Source: Vibrio ulleungensis (GTDB lineage: Bacteria > Pseudomonadota > Gammaproteobacteria > Enterobacterales > Vibrionaceae). Taken from it: DNA of 64,000 nt. Position 1 is the first letter of the stretch; the number at the start of each line of letters is the position of its first letter. Position numbers and translations under genes: made by a program. The notes under the pieces are model-generated. The model saw only the letters and a list, made by a program, of their open reading frames with translations. It was not told the origin of the DNA and made no database searches. Shown here one piece after another: positions 18,381-28,386 of this stretch. The stretch spans positions 248,001 to 312,000 of the forward strand of contig NZ_JAFEUM010000003.1 in NCBI RefSeq assembly GCF_016900875.1, read 5' to 3'.

Positions 18381-21050
18381 ATGCCTGTATCAAATATGGC
18401 TGAACTGGATGCTCTAGTAGCACGCGTTCAAGCTGCACAAGAAGAGTTTGCTACCTTCTCACAAGAGAAAGTTGACGCTATCTTCCGCGCTGCTTCACTA
18501 GCCGCTAACCAAGCACGTATTCCACTAGCGCAACAAGCGGTAGCAGAATCTGGCATGGGTATCGTAGAAGACAAGGTTATCAAAAACCACTTCGCTTCAG
18601 AATTCATCTACAACAAGTACAAAGACGAAAAAACTTGTGGTGTTCTAGAAGAAGACGACAACCTAGGCACGATGACTATCGCAGAACCAGTAGGGATCAT
18701 CTGTGGTATCGTTCCAACAACTAACCCAACATCAACCGCTATCTTTAAGTCTCTAATCTCACTTAAAACTCGTAACGGTATCATCTTCTCGCCACACCCA
18801 CGTGCTAAAAACTCAACTAACGACGCAGCAAAGCTTGTTCTTGATGCAGCAGTTGCAGCGGGCGCACCAAAAGACATCATCGGTTGGATTGACCAACCTT
18901 CAGTTGAGCTTTCTAACGGCCTAATGAAGCATGATGGTATTGCACTTATCCTTGCAACTGGTGGTCCAGGCATGGTTAAAGCGGCTTACTCTTCAGGTAA
19001 ACCAGCTATCGGTGTTGGCGCGGGTAACGTTCCTGTTGTTATCGACGAAACGGCTGACGTTAAGCGTGCAGTAGCATCTATTCTTATGTCTAAAACATTC
19101 GATAACGGCGTTGTATGTGCTTCTGAGCAAGCAGCAATCGTTGTTGACGAAGTATACGACGAAGTAAAAGAGCGTTTCGCTACTCACAAAGCTTACGTAC
19201 TAAGCAAAGCAGAAGCGAACAAAGTACGTAAAGTACTGCTTATCGACGGTGCGCTAAACGCGAAAATCGTTGGTCAGCCAGCTCCAGCAATCGCTGAACT
19301 AGCCGGTGTTAAAGTTCCTGCAGATACTAAAGTTCTTGTAGGTGAAGGTCTTGCTAAGGTGTCTTACGATGACGAATTCGCACACGAGAAACTGTCTCCA
19401 ACTCTAGGTCTATTCCGCGCGGACAACTTCGAAGACGCAGTTGCACAAGCGGTAACTATGGTTGAGATCGGTGGTATCGGCCACACATCTGGTCTTTACA
19501 CTAACCAAGACACTAACGCTGACCGCATCCGTTACTTCGGTGACAAGATGAAGACTGCACGTATTCTTATCAACATCCCAACCACTCACGGTGGTATCGG
19601 TGACCTGTACAACTTTAACGTTGCACCATCACTAACATTGGGTTGTGGTTCTTGGGGTGGTAACTCTATCTCAGAGAACGTAGGTCCTAAGCACCTTATC
19701 AACAAGAAAACTGTAGCGAAGCGAGCTGAAAACATGTTGTGGCACAAACTACCTAAGTCTATCTACTTCCGTCGTGGTAGCCTTCCAATCGCACTGAGCG
19801 ATCTAGAAGGTAAGAAACGCGCATTCCTAGTAACTGACCGTTTCCTATTCAACAACGGTTACGCAGATGACGTAGTACAACTACTTAAAGCTCAAGGCAT
19901 CGAAGTTCAAGTATTCTTCGACGTAGAAGCAGATCCAACACTATCTGTTGTTGAGAAAGGTGCAGAAGCAATGAAGAGCTTCCAGCCTGACGTTATCCTA
20001 GCTCTAGGTGGCGGTTCTCCAATGGATGCTGCTAAGATCATGTGGGTTATGTACGAGCACCCAGAAACGCACTTCGAAGAACTCGCAATGCGATTCATGG
20101 ACATCCGTAAGCGTATCTACAAGTTCCCTAAAATGGGCGAGAAAGCTGAGCTAGTATGTATCACTACTACTTCTGGTACAGGTTCTGAAGTAACTCCATT
20201 TGCCGTTGTAACTGACGACAAGACTGGTGCTAAGTACCCACTAGCGGATTACGAACTAACGCCTCAAATGGCTATCGTAGATGCGAACCTTGTAATGAAC
20301 ATGCCTAAGTCTCTAACAGCGTTTGGTGGTTACGATGCCGTAACTCACGCACTAGAAGCTTACGTATCTGTTCTTGCTAACGAGTACTCAGACGGTCAAG
20401 CGCTTCAAGCACTTAAGATGCTTAAAGAGTACCTACCTTCAAGCTACGCGAACGGTGCAAACGACCCAATCGCTCGTGAGAAAGTACACAACGCTGCAAC
20501 TATCGCTGGTATCGCGTTCGCTAACGCATTCCTAGGTGTGTGTCACTCAATGGCTCACAAAATCGGTGCGGAATTCCATATCCCACACGGTCTTGCTAAC
20601 GCATTGCTTATTTCTAACGTTGTTCGTTTCAACGCAAACGACAACCCAACTAAGCAAACTGCATTCTCACAATACGACCGTCCACAAGCACGTCGTCGTT
20701 ACGCTGAAGTTGCAGATCACCTAGGCCTAAGCCAAGCTGGCGACCGTACTGCTCAGAAGATTGAACGTCTACTAGCATGGTTGGATGAACTAAAAGTGAA
20801 CCTAGATATCCCAATGTCTATTAAAGACGCTGGCGTATCAGAAGCAGACTTCATGGCGAAAGTTGATGAGTTAGCGGTAGAAGCGTTTGATGACCAATGT
20901 ACTGGTGCAAACCCACGTTACCCTCTAATCACTGAGCTTAAAGAAGTTCTAATCTGCGCTTACCACGGTAAAGCGTTTGTAGAAGGTGAAACTTACGAAG
21001 GCACTACAGTTATCAAGAAAACTGAAGAGAAGCCTGCTAAGAAGAAGTAA
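18381..21050 (+). CDS. adhE: bifunctional acetaldehyde-CoA / alcohol dehydrogenase
   Basis: 889-residue fermentative enzyme that reduces acetyl-CoA to acetaldehyde and then ethanol, forming long spirosomes in related bacteria. Residues 1-440 are the aldehyde dehydrogenase half, with the catalytic Cys in NGVVCASEQ; residues about 450-870 are the iron-dependent alcohol dehydrogenase half, with GGGSPMDAAK for NAD and metal ligands around HALEAYVS and CHSMAHKIG. A strong ribosome-binding site (TTAGGAG) precedes the ATG. Codon use is strongly biased toward abundant tRNAs, as expected of a highly expressed gene. The Lys-rich tail (EEKPAKKK) is normal for vibrios. It is monocistronic. Confidence 0.98.
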   Translation: MPVSNMAELDALVARVQAAQEEFATFSQEKVDAIFRAASLAANQARIPLAQQAVAESGMGIVEDKVIKNHFASEFIYNKYKDEKTCGVLEEDDNLGTMTIAEPVGIICGIVPTTNPTSTAIFKSLISLKTRNGIIFSPHPRAKNSTNDAAKLVLDAAVAAGAPKDIIGWIDQPSVELSNGLMKHDGIALILATGGPGMVKAAYSSGKPAIGVGAGNVPVVIDETADVKRAVASILMSKTFDNGVVCASEQAAIVVDEVYDEVKERFATHKAYVLSKAEANKVRKVLLIDGALNAKIVGQPAPAIAELAGVKVPADTKVLVGEGLAKVSYDDEFAHEKLSPTLGLFRADNFEDAVAQAVTMVEIGGIGHTSGLYTNQDTNADRIRYFGDKMKTARILINIPTTHGGIGDLYNFNVAPSLTLGCGSWGGNSISENVGPKHLINKKTVAKRAENMLWHKLPKSIYFRRGSLPIALSDLEGKKRAFLVTDRFLFNNGYADDVVQLLKAQGIEVQVFFDVEADPTLSVVEKGAEAMKSFQPDVILALGGGSPMDAAKIMWVMYEHPETHFEELAMRFMDIRKRIYKFPKMGEKAELVCITTTSGTGSEVTPFAVVTDDKTGAKYPLADYELTPQMAIVDANLVMNMPKSLTAFGGYDAVTHALEAYVSVLANEYSDGQALQALKMLKEYLPSSYANGANDPIAREKVHNAATIAGIAFANAFLGVCHSMAHKIGAEFHIPHGLANALLISNVVRFNANDNPTKQTAFSQYDRPQARRRYAEVADHLGLSQAGDRTAQKIERLLAWLDELKVNLDIPMSIKDAGVSEADFMAKVDELAVEAFDDQCTGANPRYPLITELKEVLICAYHGKAFVEGETYEGTTVIKKTEEKPAKKK

Positions 21051-21093
21051 TCTGTCTTAGATAATTAGTTTCGCTAGCACGTAACTAATAGTA

Positions 21094-21121
21094 AAAGCCC
21101 CGCCAAGTGCGGGGCTTTTTT
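21094..21121 (+). terminator. terminator of adhE
   Basis: AAAGCCCCGC/GCGGGGCTTT is a 10-bp GC-rich stem with a five-base loop followed by a run of T. Confidence 0.92.
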
Positions 21122-21260
21122 GTTGTGCCAAACCTATCATAGAGTAGCCTTTAATAGGGAGCTTTTCCGGATAGGATGCTTTTACTAATCGAAGTCATTA
21201 ACGAGCAAGAATGATCAGGTAATTGCTTTGGCTGGTATTATGTCCTCTAATTTTATCTCT

Positions 21261-21935
21261 TTAGCTTGAGACAACTCGGCCACTGAAATAATCATTAGCC
21301 ACAACATATTCGGTATTGCGGATCAGTTCGTGCCTAACTTCCGCCAAACTGATCACATTGTTATCCCGCGAAGAATAAGACGAGCCCGGTACGACACTGC
21401 CAACGCGAATGTGGTAAGGGTCTAACTCTTCGGCCCAAGTTTTGGTCACGCTGTTAACGATCACCGAGGTGTCGCTGAGTTTGTGTTGTGCAGCATTGTC
21501 GTTGCTGATCACATTGACTATCACGCCGTGGGTGTTGTTTTTTTGCATTTGACGAGCTGTCGCATGTCCAAACCCGTATAACTTGGAAGAAAAGTCGGTG
21601 AAGCTTTGTGTGAACTCTTCTACCGGTTGCTCACTAGTGAGCTCGGGCAATGTCGCTGATTGCAGGTTGTTGACCAAAATGTCGACCCCACGTCCTAGAG
21701 TTAGCTCTACTTGTTGAAAAAGCGTATCGATAGAGTGTTGGGCGTAATTGGGAATGACAAAGCTGACAACGGTAGCGTCGCTATTTTGGATGAGATGGCG
21801 GGTGTTCCGTAAACTTACAGCATCATCATCAACCAAGACGATGGTGGCGCGTTGCTGTGAGAAGTGAACTGCCAATTTTTGGCCAAGTAGTGTCCCGGCG
21901 GAATTGATCAAGATAACTGAATTAGCAATCTGCAT
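21261..21935 (-). CDS. short-chain dehydrogenase-like protein, active site altered
   Basis: 224-residue protein with a Rossmann fold of the SDR superfamily: an initial beta strand and glycine loop (VILINSAGTLLGQKLA), the NNxxS block (VDILVNNLQS), and a strand with the presumed Ser (GVIVNVIS, Ser144). The catalytic YxxxK motif reads NSVTK (161-165), so the Tyr is replaced by Asn while the Lys stays. The dinucleotide loop is also degenerate. It may lack oxidoreductase activity and have a regulatory or structural role, or act on an unusual substrate. The promoter region upstream is about 190 bp; it is not clearly in an operon. Confidence 0.7.
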   Translation of the reverse strand: MQIANSVILINSAGTLLGQKLAVHFSQQRATIVLVDDDAVSLRNTRHLIQNSDATVVSFVIPNYAQHSIDTLFQQVELTLGRGVDILVNNLQSATLPELTSEQPVEEFTQSFTDFSSKLYGFGHATARQMQKNNTHGVIVNVISNDNAAQHKLSDTSVIVNSVTKTWAEELDPYHIRVGSVVPGSSYSSRDNNVISLAEVRHELIRNTEYVVANDYFSGRVVSS

Positions 21936-22127
21936 GACAAGCGCTCCTCACAATGTGGTGTGATCTAATAGTGGACAACTTTACGTTATCAACGTGTGAA
22001 AAAGATCATAAAACGCTGTGAATAAACTGATGGCTGAACTGTTTTTGGCTCTGTATCACACAAATTGTGCAAAATTTATGCAATCCCACAGTGAAAAAAT
22101 GGGTATTTATTACATAGAGTTAGAAAG

Positions 22128-22613
22128 TTATGCACAATGCGCGAGTTGAGATTCGCGTAAATTGGTTGTGAGTGTATTAATCAGAGGCTCTAACTCGGTG
22201 ACGTTGGTTGGTTGAACAAGGGATTGACGATGATGATAACCAAGATTGTGGTAAACATCTTCAGCTAAACCTTGATGGTGTTCGGTAGGATAAGTTAACG
22301 CATCTGGCGTTAAAGCTTGCTGGAGTTTGGCACTTTGCAATCCACCATTGTGGAACTGTTTTGAAATCTCTACTGCGTTCTGTTTTGCTTGTTCATCGGC
22401 AATCGGAGCCGCTTGCGGCGCGATCTTGATGTTTGAAATACTGTCAGAAGGGGTAAGGTCTATAGCATCTTTAGGCAGTGCAAACTCATTACTGAGCATT
22501 GCGATGAGCATGCCAAAGTCGGCCGAGGACTGAGTATTGACCGCGCGCGAAATCGCAGGGTTTAACTGCAATTCTTGAATTGATGCTGTGGTATCAATTA
22601 TTGGGGTCGACAC
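22128..22613 (-). CDS. hypothetical protein
   Basis: 161-residue soluble protein with no signal peptide or membrane helix and only one Cys, near the C-terminus. It begins MSTPIIDTTASIQELQLNPA and is rich in Gln, Asn, Leu and Ala, with predicted helical stretches (DEQAKQNAVEISKQF and AKLQQALTPD) and a His-rich segment (YHNLGYHH). A GGAG-type site lies just upstream of the start on the minus strand. I do not recognise the family. It lies between the SDR-like gene and sodB, separated from sodB by a terminator, so it is probably transcribed alone. Confidence 0.6.
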   Translation of the reverse strand: MSTPIIDTTASIQELQLNPAISRAVNTQSSADFGMLIAMLSNEFALPKDAIDLTPSDSISNIKIAPQAAPIADEQAKQNAVEISKQFHNGGLQSAKLQQALTPDALTYPTEHHQGLAEDVYHNLGYHHRQSLVQPTNVTELEPLINTLTTNLRESQLAHCA

Positions 22614-22668
22614 GATAACGCTCCTTGGTTATCTCATGTATCGACAAATGTGCGAATATCTTTAATAA

Positions 22669-22694
22669 AAAAACCCGCTAATTTAGCGGGTTTT
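22669..22694. terminator. terminator of sodB
   Basis: AAAACCCGCTA/TAGCGGGTTTT is an 11-bp stem with a three-base loop and T-runs on the minus strand, 30 bp after the sodB stop codon. Confidence 0.88.
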
Positions 22695-22724
22695 CAGAGA
22701 GTTAACTTTGGCTAATTGCTTATG

Positions 22725-23309
22725 TTACTTCGCTAGATTTTGAGCAACAAAGTCCCAGTTAACCAACGCCCAGAATCCATTCATGTAGTCTGGACGAACG
22801 TTACGGTAGTCGATGTAGTAAGCGTGTTCCCACAAGTCCACAGTTAGAAGCGGAGTGATGCCTTCGTCAGTAAGAGGAGTTGCTGCATTAGACGTGTTAA
22901 CGATGTCTAGTGTGCCATCCGCTTTTTTAACAAGCCAAGTCCAAGAAGAACCAAAGTTGTTGATCGCTGAATCAGTGAACTTCGCTTTAAACTCGTCGAA
23001 AGAACCAAATGAAGCGTTGATTGCCTCAGCAACAGCACCTGTTGGAGCGCCACCTGCGTTTGGAGCAAGACAGTGCCAGTAAAACGTGTGGTTCCAGATT
23101 TGTGCAGCGTTGTTAAACACACCGGCAGAAGAGGTTTTGATGATTTCTTCTAGAGTTTTGCCTTCGAATTCAGTACCTGGGATAAGACCGTTAAGCTTAA
23201 CAACGTAAGTGTTGTGGTGCTTACCGTGGTGGAAGTCCAAAGTCTCTGCAGAGATGTGTGGTTCTAGCGCGTCTTTTGCGTAAGGCAGGGCTGGTAGTTC
23301 AAATGCCAT
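22725..23309 (-). CDS. sodB: iron superoxide dismutase
   Basis: 194-residue cytoplasmic enzyme that dismutates superoxide to hydrogen peroxide and oxygen. [32 protein letters not shown], read in two parts, is the typical Fe-SOD start, with metal-binding His in HISAETL and in WNHTFYW, and the C-terminal signature [11 protein letters not shown] supplying Asp and His. The length equals E. coli SodB (193). A GGAGAAA-type ribosome-binding site precedes the ATG. Codon use is strongly biased, as for abundant proteins. Monocistronic with its own terminator; divergent from grxD, the usual vibrio arrangement. Confidence 0.97.
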   Translation of the reverse strand: MAFELPALPYAKDALEPHISAETLDFHHGKHHNTYVVKLNGLIPGTEFEGKTLEEIIKTSSAGVFNNAAQIWNHTFYWHCLAPNAGGAPTGAVAEAINASFGSFDEFKAKFTDSAINNFGSSWTWLVKKADGTLDIVNTSNAATPLTDEGITPLLTVDLWEHAYYIDYRNVRPDYMNGFWALVNWDFVAQNLAK

Positions 23310-23570
23310 GATAGTATTTCTCCATTAGAGTGGGCAGCGCCCACGATGCGTCCAGTGTATGTTCTTATTGTTACGACCTTGGGTCATAGTGCGCTTTATT
23401 TTAGCAACCTTTTACTTTATTAAAAGAGCTATTAAGAAATTTTTTACAAATTGACTAAAATTAAAACAACTGGTTTAGAACAAAATGGTATAGCCTTAAT
23501 AACATTGTGCTTTTTATTCTGTGCAGAATGCGTAGAATATCGAGATCTAAGACGTAAATGGATGATCACT

Positions 23571-23897
23571 ATGGAAACCATCGATAAAATCAAGCAGCAG
23601 ATTGCTGAAAACAATATTCTTCTCTACATGAAAGGTTCACCTAAGCTTCCAAGCTGTGGCTTCTCTTCTCAGGCGTCTCAAGCCTTAATGTCTTGTGGTG
23701 AGAAATTTGCTTACGTAGATATTCTACAAAACCCGGATATCCGCGCTGAGCTACCAAAATACGCTCAATGGCCGACTTTTCCTCAACTTTGGGTTGATGG
23801 CGAACTGATTGGCGGCTGCGACATCATTTTGGAAATGTTCCAAAAAGGTGAGTTACAACCGTTGATTAAAGACGCGGCAGCCAAAAGCGGCGAGTAA
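23571..23897 (+). CDS. grxD: monothiol glutaredoxin 4
   Basis: 108-residue monothiol glutaredoxin that carries and delivers [2Fe-2S] clusters. ATG 23571 gives the normal start METIDKIKQQIAENN; the open frame continues upstream without a proper start site. The active site is CGFS with Cys29 (KLPSCGFSSQ), and WPTFPQLWVDGELIGGCDI is the conserved glutathione-binding part. The gene faces away from sodB and ends at a strong terminator. Confidence 0.96.
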   Translation: METIDKIKQQIAENNILLYMKGSPKLPSCGFSSQASQALMSCGEKFAYVDILQNPDIRAELPKYAQWPTFPQLWVDGELIGGCDIILEMFQKGELQPLIKDAAAKSGE

Positions 23898-23912
23898 CAA
23901 AACACACAACTG

Positions 23913-23937
23913 AAGAGTGCATAGCACTCTTTTTTTT
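23913..23937 (+). terminator. terminator of grxD
   Basis: AAGAGTGC-AT-AGCACTCTT hairpin with eight T following. Confidence 0.88.
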
Positions 23938-23995
23938 GGTCTAAGCATTGTAGGTGTGTTGAATCTGTTTGTTTGTAAGTAAAGGGAAGCTATCC

Positions 23996-24610
23996 ATGGA
24001 ATTACTTTATGTACACGATCCTATGTGCAGTTGGTGTTGGGGGTATAAACCTACTTTCGACCGCTTAGTAAAACAACTGCCAGATGAAGTGAAGTTAGTG
24101 GTATTGATGGGGGGATTGGCACCAGATAACGATCAACCCATGCCACTCGAAATGCAGCAGAATCTTAAAAACATTTGGGTACGCATTGAACAACAGCTAG
24201 GCACCCAGTTTAATTATGATTTTTGGACTCAATGCCAGCCGGTACGGACAACATACAGCGCCTGTCGAGCGGTTATCGCGGCAGGAAAACAGGGCAAATA
24301 TTTGGAAATGATTGAGGCCATACAGCACGCTTACTATTTGCGTGCGATGGAGCCTCATACGCAAAAGACTCACCTCATACTTGCCGAGGAACTCGATCTT
24401 AATGTTAGCCAATTCCATGCAGACTTAGTGAGCGACGGCGTTGACCAAGAGTTTGCCGCGCAAAGACAGTATTGCCGCCAAATTGGAGCGAATAGCTATC
24501 CCACTTTACTGGTGCGAGATGACAATATGCAGGTGCACCCTGTTGCGTTTTCGTATACAGACGAACAGGTAACGCTTAATGATTTAGTTAGACTGAGTCA
24601 CGAGCTTTAA
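23996..24610 (+). CDS. DsbA-family (FrnE-like) thiol protein
   Basis: 204-residue cytoplasmic thioredoxin-fold protein of the DsbA/FrnE type. ATG 23996 follows AAGGGAAG and gives MELLYVHDPMCSWCWGYKP, with a CxxC active site at Cys11-Cys14 near the N-terminus, no signal peptide, and a helical insert before the cis-Pro loop (GANSYPTLLVRDD). Members of this group may act as protein-disulfide isomerases or oxidoreductases; the substrate here is unknown. It stands alone between two terminators. Confidence 0.82.
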   Translation: MELLYVHDPMCSWCWGYKPTFDRLVKQLPDEVKLVVLMGGLAPDNDQPMPLEMQQNLKNIWVRIEQQLGTQFNYDFWTQCQPVRTTYSACRAVIAAGKQGKYLEMIEAIQHAYYLRAMEPHTQKTHLILAEELDLNVSQFHADLVSDGVDQEFAAQRQYCRQIGANSYPTLLVRDDNMQVHPVAFSYTDEQVTLNDLVRLSHEL

Positions 24611-24625
24611 TCAAAACGCTGAACC

Positions 24626-24664
24626 AAAAAGCCGGTGTCTATCATAGATAAACACCGGCTTTAT
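24626..24664. terminator. bidirectional terminator
   Basis: AAAGCCGGTGT/ACACCGGCTTT is an 11-bp stem with a 13-base loop. It serves the convergent DsbA-family gene and the NhaC-type antiporter gene. Confidence 0.8.
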
Positions 24665-24689
24665 TATTTCTTTTTTAGCTTGTTGGCGA

Positions 24690-26015
24690 CTACAGAACCA
24701 TTGCTGCTATCCAACCAAAAATGATCAATGGAATGTTGTAGTGTACAAATGTCGGTACAACCGTTTCCCAAATGTGTTCATGTTGACCATCTGCGTTCAA
24801 TCCAGACGTTGGACCCAGTGTTGAATCAGACGCGGGAGAACCAGCATCCCCAAGAGCCGCTGCAGTTCCCACTAGAGCGATCGTCGCCATTGGGCTAAAT
24901 CCAAATGCCAACGCGAGTGGGACATAGATGGTTGCGATAATCGGAATCGTTGAAAATGATGAGCCAATTCCCATTGTGACGAGCAGTCCCACAATCAGCA
25001 TCAGTAAGGCTGCCATAGGTTTATTGTCACCAATGGTTGAAGAGATAGTTTGTACTAGGTCTTCGACGCCGCCAGTTTGTTTCATTACCGCTGCAAACCC
25101 TGCGGCAGCGATCATAATGAAACCAATCATGGCCATCATATGGACGCCTTTTTGGAACACGTCGCTTGTTTCATTCCATTTGATCACGCCACCAAAGGTG
25201 AACACCATAAAGCCGGCCAGCGCACCAATGATCATTGAGCCTGTAGATAACTGTACAGAGAGTGTTGCCGCGATGCCTACCACTGCAACTATGATGTTCT
25301 TCTTATTGATGTGCTTAGGATCGGTGTCAACTTCAGTCAGCTCTGTGGGTGCGTAATCACGAGGTTTACGATAAGTAACAAAAATCGCTGTGAGTAAGCC
25401 AGTTAACATGCCTAACCCAGGAAGCAGCATTGCCATCGGAACTTGGCTTGCAGTGACGCCTTCTAGACCATTGGCGGTAAGATTGGCAAGAAGGATGTCA
25501 TTGAGGAAGATGCCACCAAAGCCGATAGGCAGCAACATGTACGGTGTGACCAAACCAAAGGTAAGAACACAAGCAACCGCACGGCGGTCAAGGCGTAACT
25601 TCGCAAATACAGCCAGTAGAGGTGGAACTAAAATGGGAATAAAGGCGATATGCACAGGAATAACATTCTGCGACGACATGGTCACCAGAATTAAAGCAAC
25701 CAACACGGTGTACTTGAGACCCATTGTGGCACCATTGTGCTCTTCACCATGGATTTTTTTGATGACAGATTGCGCAAGTAGATCGGTGATGCCAGAGCGC
25801 GAAATAGCAACCGCAAATGCACCAAGCATGGCATAGCTGAGGGCAATGGTTGCCCCTCCACCTAAACCGCTTTCAAAGGCTGAAACAGTATCGGTGAGGC
25901 CCATGCCTGCGATAAGACCACCCACAAGGGCGCTAAAGGTAAGTGCGACGACAACGTTTACACGCATAATAGCGAGTAATAGCATCACACAAACGGATAT
26001 GACGACAGGATTCAT
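24690..26015 (-). CDS. NhaC-type Na+/H+ antiporter family protein
   Basis: 441-residue inner-membrane transporter with about 11-12 helices. Recognisable parts are the N-terminal block [34 protein letters not shown] (only partly quoted), [28 protein letters not shown] and [24 protein letters not shown], which are typical of the Na_H_antiport_2/NhaC family. Such proteins exchange Na+ for H+ or carry amino acids with an ion; the substrate cannot be fixed from sequence. It precedes rnt on the same strand with a 69-bp gap, probably as separate transcripts. Confidence 0.82.
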   Translation of the reverse strand: MNPVVISVCVMLLLAIMRVNVVVALTFSALVGGLIAGMGLTDTVSAFESGLGGGATIALSYAMLGAFAVAISRSGITDLLAQSVIKKIHGEEHNGATMGLKYTVLVALILVTMSSQNVIPVHIAFIPILVPPLLAVFAKLRLDRRAVACVLTFGLVTPYMLLPIGFGGIFLNDILLANLTANGLEGVTASQVPMAMLLPGLGMLTGLLTAIFVTYRKPRDYAPTELTEVDTDPKHINKKNIIVAVVGIAATLSVQLSTGSMIIGALAGFMVFTFGGVIKWNETSDVFQKGVHMMAMIGFIMIAAAGFAAVMKQTGGVEDLVQTISSTIGDNKPMAALLMLIVGLLVTMGIGSSFSTIPIIATIYVPLALAFGFSPMATIALVGTAAALGDAGSPASDSTLGPTSGLNADGQHEHIWETVVPTFVHYNIPLIIFGWIAAMVL

Positions 26016-26084
26016 AATGGTAATTTCTTTGTTGTGTTGTAGTTCGCAAGCGAACGATATTTTGAGTTAATCAGCTTAGCGCTG

Positions 26085-26738
26085 TTAAGACTCGTTTTTT
26101 TGTTCTTGCAAGGGCCATCCGCCTAAGGCTTTCCATTTGTTGACAATAATGCAAAACAGCTCAGCGGTTTTGAGTGTATCGTACAACGCAGAGTGGGCTT
26201 CTTTGTTGTCAAAATCCATACCTGCAGTTCGACACGCTTTTGCTAGTACAGTTTGACCAAATGCAAGACCACTTAGAGCCGCAGTATCGAACGTGGCAAA
26301 CGGGTGGAACGGTACGCGTTTGAGCTTACAGCGTTGATTAGCAGCATTTACAAAGCTCAGGTCAAAAGTCGCATTATGCGCCACCATAATTGCACGACTG
26401 CAATTGGCGGCTTTTTGCTCTTTACGAACCAGCTTATAGATTTCCTTTAATGCTTCTTCTTCAGAAACGGCACCTCGTAGGGGGCTAAAAGGGTCTTTAA
26501 TACCATTAAAATCAAGCGCTTCTTGTTCGATATTGGCGCCTTCAAAAGGTTCAACATGAAAATGAATAGTCGAAGCCGGATGCAAATCGCCGTTGTCGTC
26601 CATGGCTAAAGTGACCGCACAAATTTCGAGCAGTGCATCACCTTGGGCATTAAATCCTGCAGTTTCTACATCGATAACTACCGGAAAATAGCCTCTAAAT
26701 CGGCTTTTTAGCGTCAACGCTTCGTTTTCTGAACTCAT
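26085..26738 (-). CDS. rnt: ribonuclease T
   Basis: 217-residue DEDD-type 3'-5' exoribonuclease that trims the 3' ends of tRNA and other stable RNA. The Exo motifs are clear: [11 protein letters not shown] (Asp and Glu), [10 protein letters not shown] (Asp) and [15 protein letters not shown] (His and Asp). [16 protein letters not shown] near residue 15 is the typical RNase T start. It faces motY across 250 bp. Confidence 0.96.
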   Translation of the reverse strand: MSSENEALTLKSRFRGYFPVVIDVETAGFNAQGDALLEICAVTLAMDDNGDLHPASTIHFHVEPFEGANIEQEALDFNGIKDPFSPLRGAVSEEEALKEIYKLVRKEQKAANCSRAIMVAHNATFDLSFVNAANQRCKLKRVPFHPFATFDTAALSGLAFGQTVLAKACRTAGMDFDNKEAHSALYDTLKTAELFCIIVNKWKALGGWPLQEQKNES

Positions 26739-26906
26739 GTGAACTCTAATTGATGAAGAACTGGCGCATTATTGCAGAAAGTGGCAGATGAAAAAACACA
26801 TTCGTACTGTTTTTAAAGAATATTAAACGTTGGCGAGATAATTGCTTAGTAAATACAGACAAACCGCAGGATTAAAGTGAAAACCTGCAATTTGATGAAA
26901 AACTGC

Positions 26907-26933
26907 ACAAGTTTAGCATCAGTTGGTCGATAA
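26907..26933 (+). promoter_or_regulatory. sigma-28 (FliA)-type promoter of motY
   Basis: ACAAGTTT-N11-GTCGATAA compared with the flagellar consensus TAAAGTTT-N11-GCCGATAA: six of eight at -35, seven of eight at -10, and exact spacing. It lies 55 bp before the motY start, and motY is a flagellar gene, so late-flagellar control is likely. Confidence 0.7.
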
Positions 26934-26988
26934 AATAATTGAGAAGTGATCAGAGGGCAATTGCTTGCCGTCGAATGAAGGTACATAA

Positions 26989-27867
26989 ATGAAGACAAGG
27001 ATACTGGCCGCAGTGATTGCAGCATTAGGCAACACGCAATTTGCCTATGCTACGCATGCACAGTTTATCGCAAAACCAGAGCGCTCAGAATGGATGATGG
27101 TCGCTAATTCGCCATTGGAGTGCCGCTTAGTGCATCCTATACCAGGATTTGGACAAGCTGAATTTTCTTCTCACGCCAGTAAAAAAATTAACCTCGATTT
27201 TGAGCTCAAGATGCACCGCCCAATGGGCAGTACCGAGAATGTGTCACTGATCTCGATGCCGCCGCAATGGCAGCCGGGTGTGCGCGCTATGACGATGGAG
27301 CAACTTAAGTTCTATCAACAGTTTGATGGCTATGTTGGCGGACAAACAGCGTGGAGCATGATGTCGGAGCTCGGTGTCGGCCGTGTGCCAACGTTTACCT
27401 TCAGAGATTGGCACGCGCAAAGCCAGAGCATTCAAGTTGGGTTGTCTCCAGTTCGCTTTAAGTTGCCCTATGAAGCATTTAGTATGTGCGTGAGTAATTT
27501 ACTGCCATACACCTTTGAAGATATCGCCTTTACGATACTTCACTACAACCGTAACAGCGACTCACTTAATAAAGCATCAGAGAGACGCCTTTCACAAATT
27601 GCAGAGTACATTCGGTATAATAAGGATGTTGATTTAGTGCTGGTTGCCACTTATAGCGACAGCAGTGGCGAAAAGGACGAAAACCAAAACCTAACAGAGC
27701 GCCGAGCACAAGTATTGCAAAACTATTTTAAATCGATTGGGTTAGATGAAAACCGAATAGAAGTGCAAGGCTATGGTGAACGTAGACCTATCGCAGATAA
27801 TGCGTCACCGATAGGCAAGGACAAGAACCGCCGAGTAGTGATCTCTTTAGGTAGAAGCAACGTGTAG
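26989..27867 (+). CDS. motY: sodium-type flagellar motor protein MotY
   Basis: 292-residue periplasmic protein of the T ring around the sodium-driven polar flagellar motor, where it helps hold PomA/PomB stators. Residues 1-21 are a signal peptide ([21 protein letters not shown]). Residues 25-150 are the MotY N-terminal domain with two Cys that probably pair. The C-terminal OmpA-like peptidoglycan-binding domain is seen in [34 protein letters not shown] and [10 protein letters not shown]. The length matches vibrio MotY. A sigma-28-like promoter lies upstream and a terminator follows. Confidence 0.95.
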   Translation: MKTRILAAVIAALGNTQFAYATHAQFIAKPERSEWMMVANSPLECRLVHPIPGFGQAEFSSHASKKINLDFELKMHRPMGSTENVSLISMPPQWQPGVRAMTMEQLKFYQQFDGYVGGQTAWSMMSELGVGRVPTFTFRDWHAQSQSIQVGLSPVRFKLPYEAFSMCVSNLLPYTFEDIAFTILHYNRNSDSLNKASERRLSQIAEYIRYNKDVDLVLVATYSDSSGEKDENQNLTERRAQVLQNYFKSIGLDENRIEVQGYGERRPIADNASPIGKDKNRRVVISLGRSNV

Positions 27868-27901
27868 AGAGTCAATTAACGATTGCTAACTGTTTATAAT
27901 T

Positions 27902-27938
27902 AAAAAGGCGATCGCTGACAACAGGGATCGCCTTTTTG
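27902..27938. terminator. bidirectional terminator between motY and gloA
   Basis: AAAAAGGCGATC/GATCGCCTTTTT forms a 12-bp stem around an 11-13 base loop with T on both strands. It serves convergent motY and gloA. Confidence 0.85.
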
Positions 27939-27953
27939 GTAACGGTATTGTGG

Positions 27954-28370
27954 TTAGCCGTCTAAGCCTGCAGACGCACTTTTGTTTTGAATCAACTCAA
28001 TTTTGTAGCCGTCTGGGTCAGTAACAAAAGCAATATGCGTGCTGCCACCTTTAACGGGACCAGGCTCGCGAGTCACATTACCACCGGCCGCTTTAATCGC
28101 GTCGCATGTCGCGTAGATATCGTCGTAACCAATGGCGATATGGCCGTAGGCATCACCCAAATCGTACTGAGTTGTCCCCCAGTTGTAGGTGAGCTCAATA
28201 ACAGCGCCTTGGCTTTCGTCACCAAAGCCGACAAACGCAAGCGTGTATTCGTATTCACTGTTTTCGTTTTGTCGAAGCAGCGTCATACCCATAACGTCGG
28301 TGTAAAAACGAATGGAGCGGTCAAGATCGCCCACTCTCAACATGGTATGCAAAACTCGAGGTGTAGTCAT
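27954..28370 (-). CDS. gloA: lactoylglutathione lyase (glyoxalase I)
   Basis: 138-residue metalloenzyme that converts the hemithioacetal of methylglyoxal and glutathione to lactoylglutathione. ATG 28370 follows AAGGACAAAGTT and gives [19 protein letters not shown]; an upstream extension overlaps nth. Metal ligands are visible as His in VLHTML, Glu in AVIELTYNW, His in YGHIAIGY and Glu in KIELIQNK. Length matches E. coli GloA (135). It follows nth on the same strand with the start 16 bp from the nth stop, so it is probably co-transcribed with rsx-nth. Confidence 0.96.
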   Translation of the reverse strand: MTTPRVLHTMLRVGDLDRSIRFYTDVMGMTLLRQNENSEYEYTLAFVGFGDESQGAVIELTYNWGTTQYDLGDAYGHIAIGYDDIYATCDAIKAAGGNVTREPGPVKGGSTHIAFVTDPDGYKIELIQNKSASAGLDG

Positions 28371-28386
28371 AACTTTGTCCTTAGGA

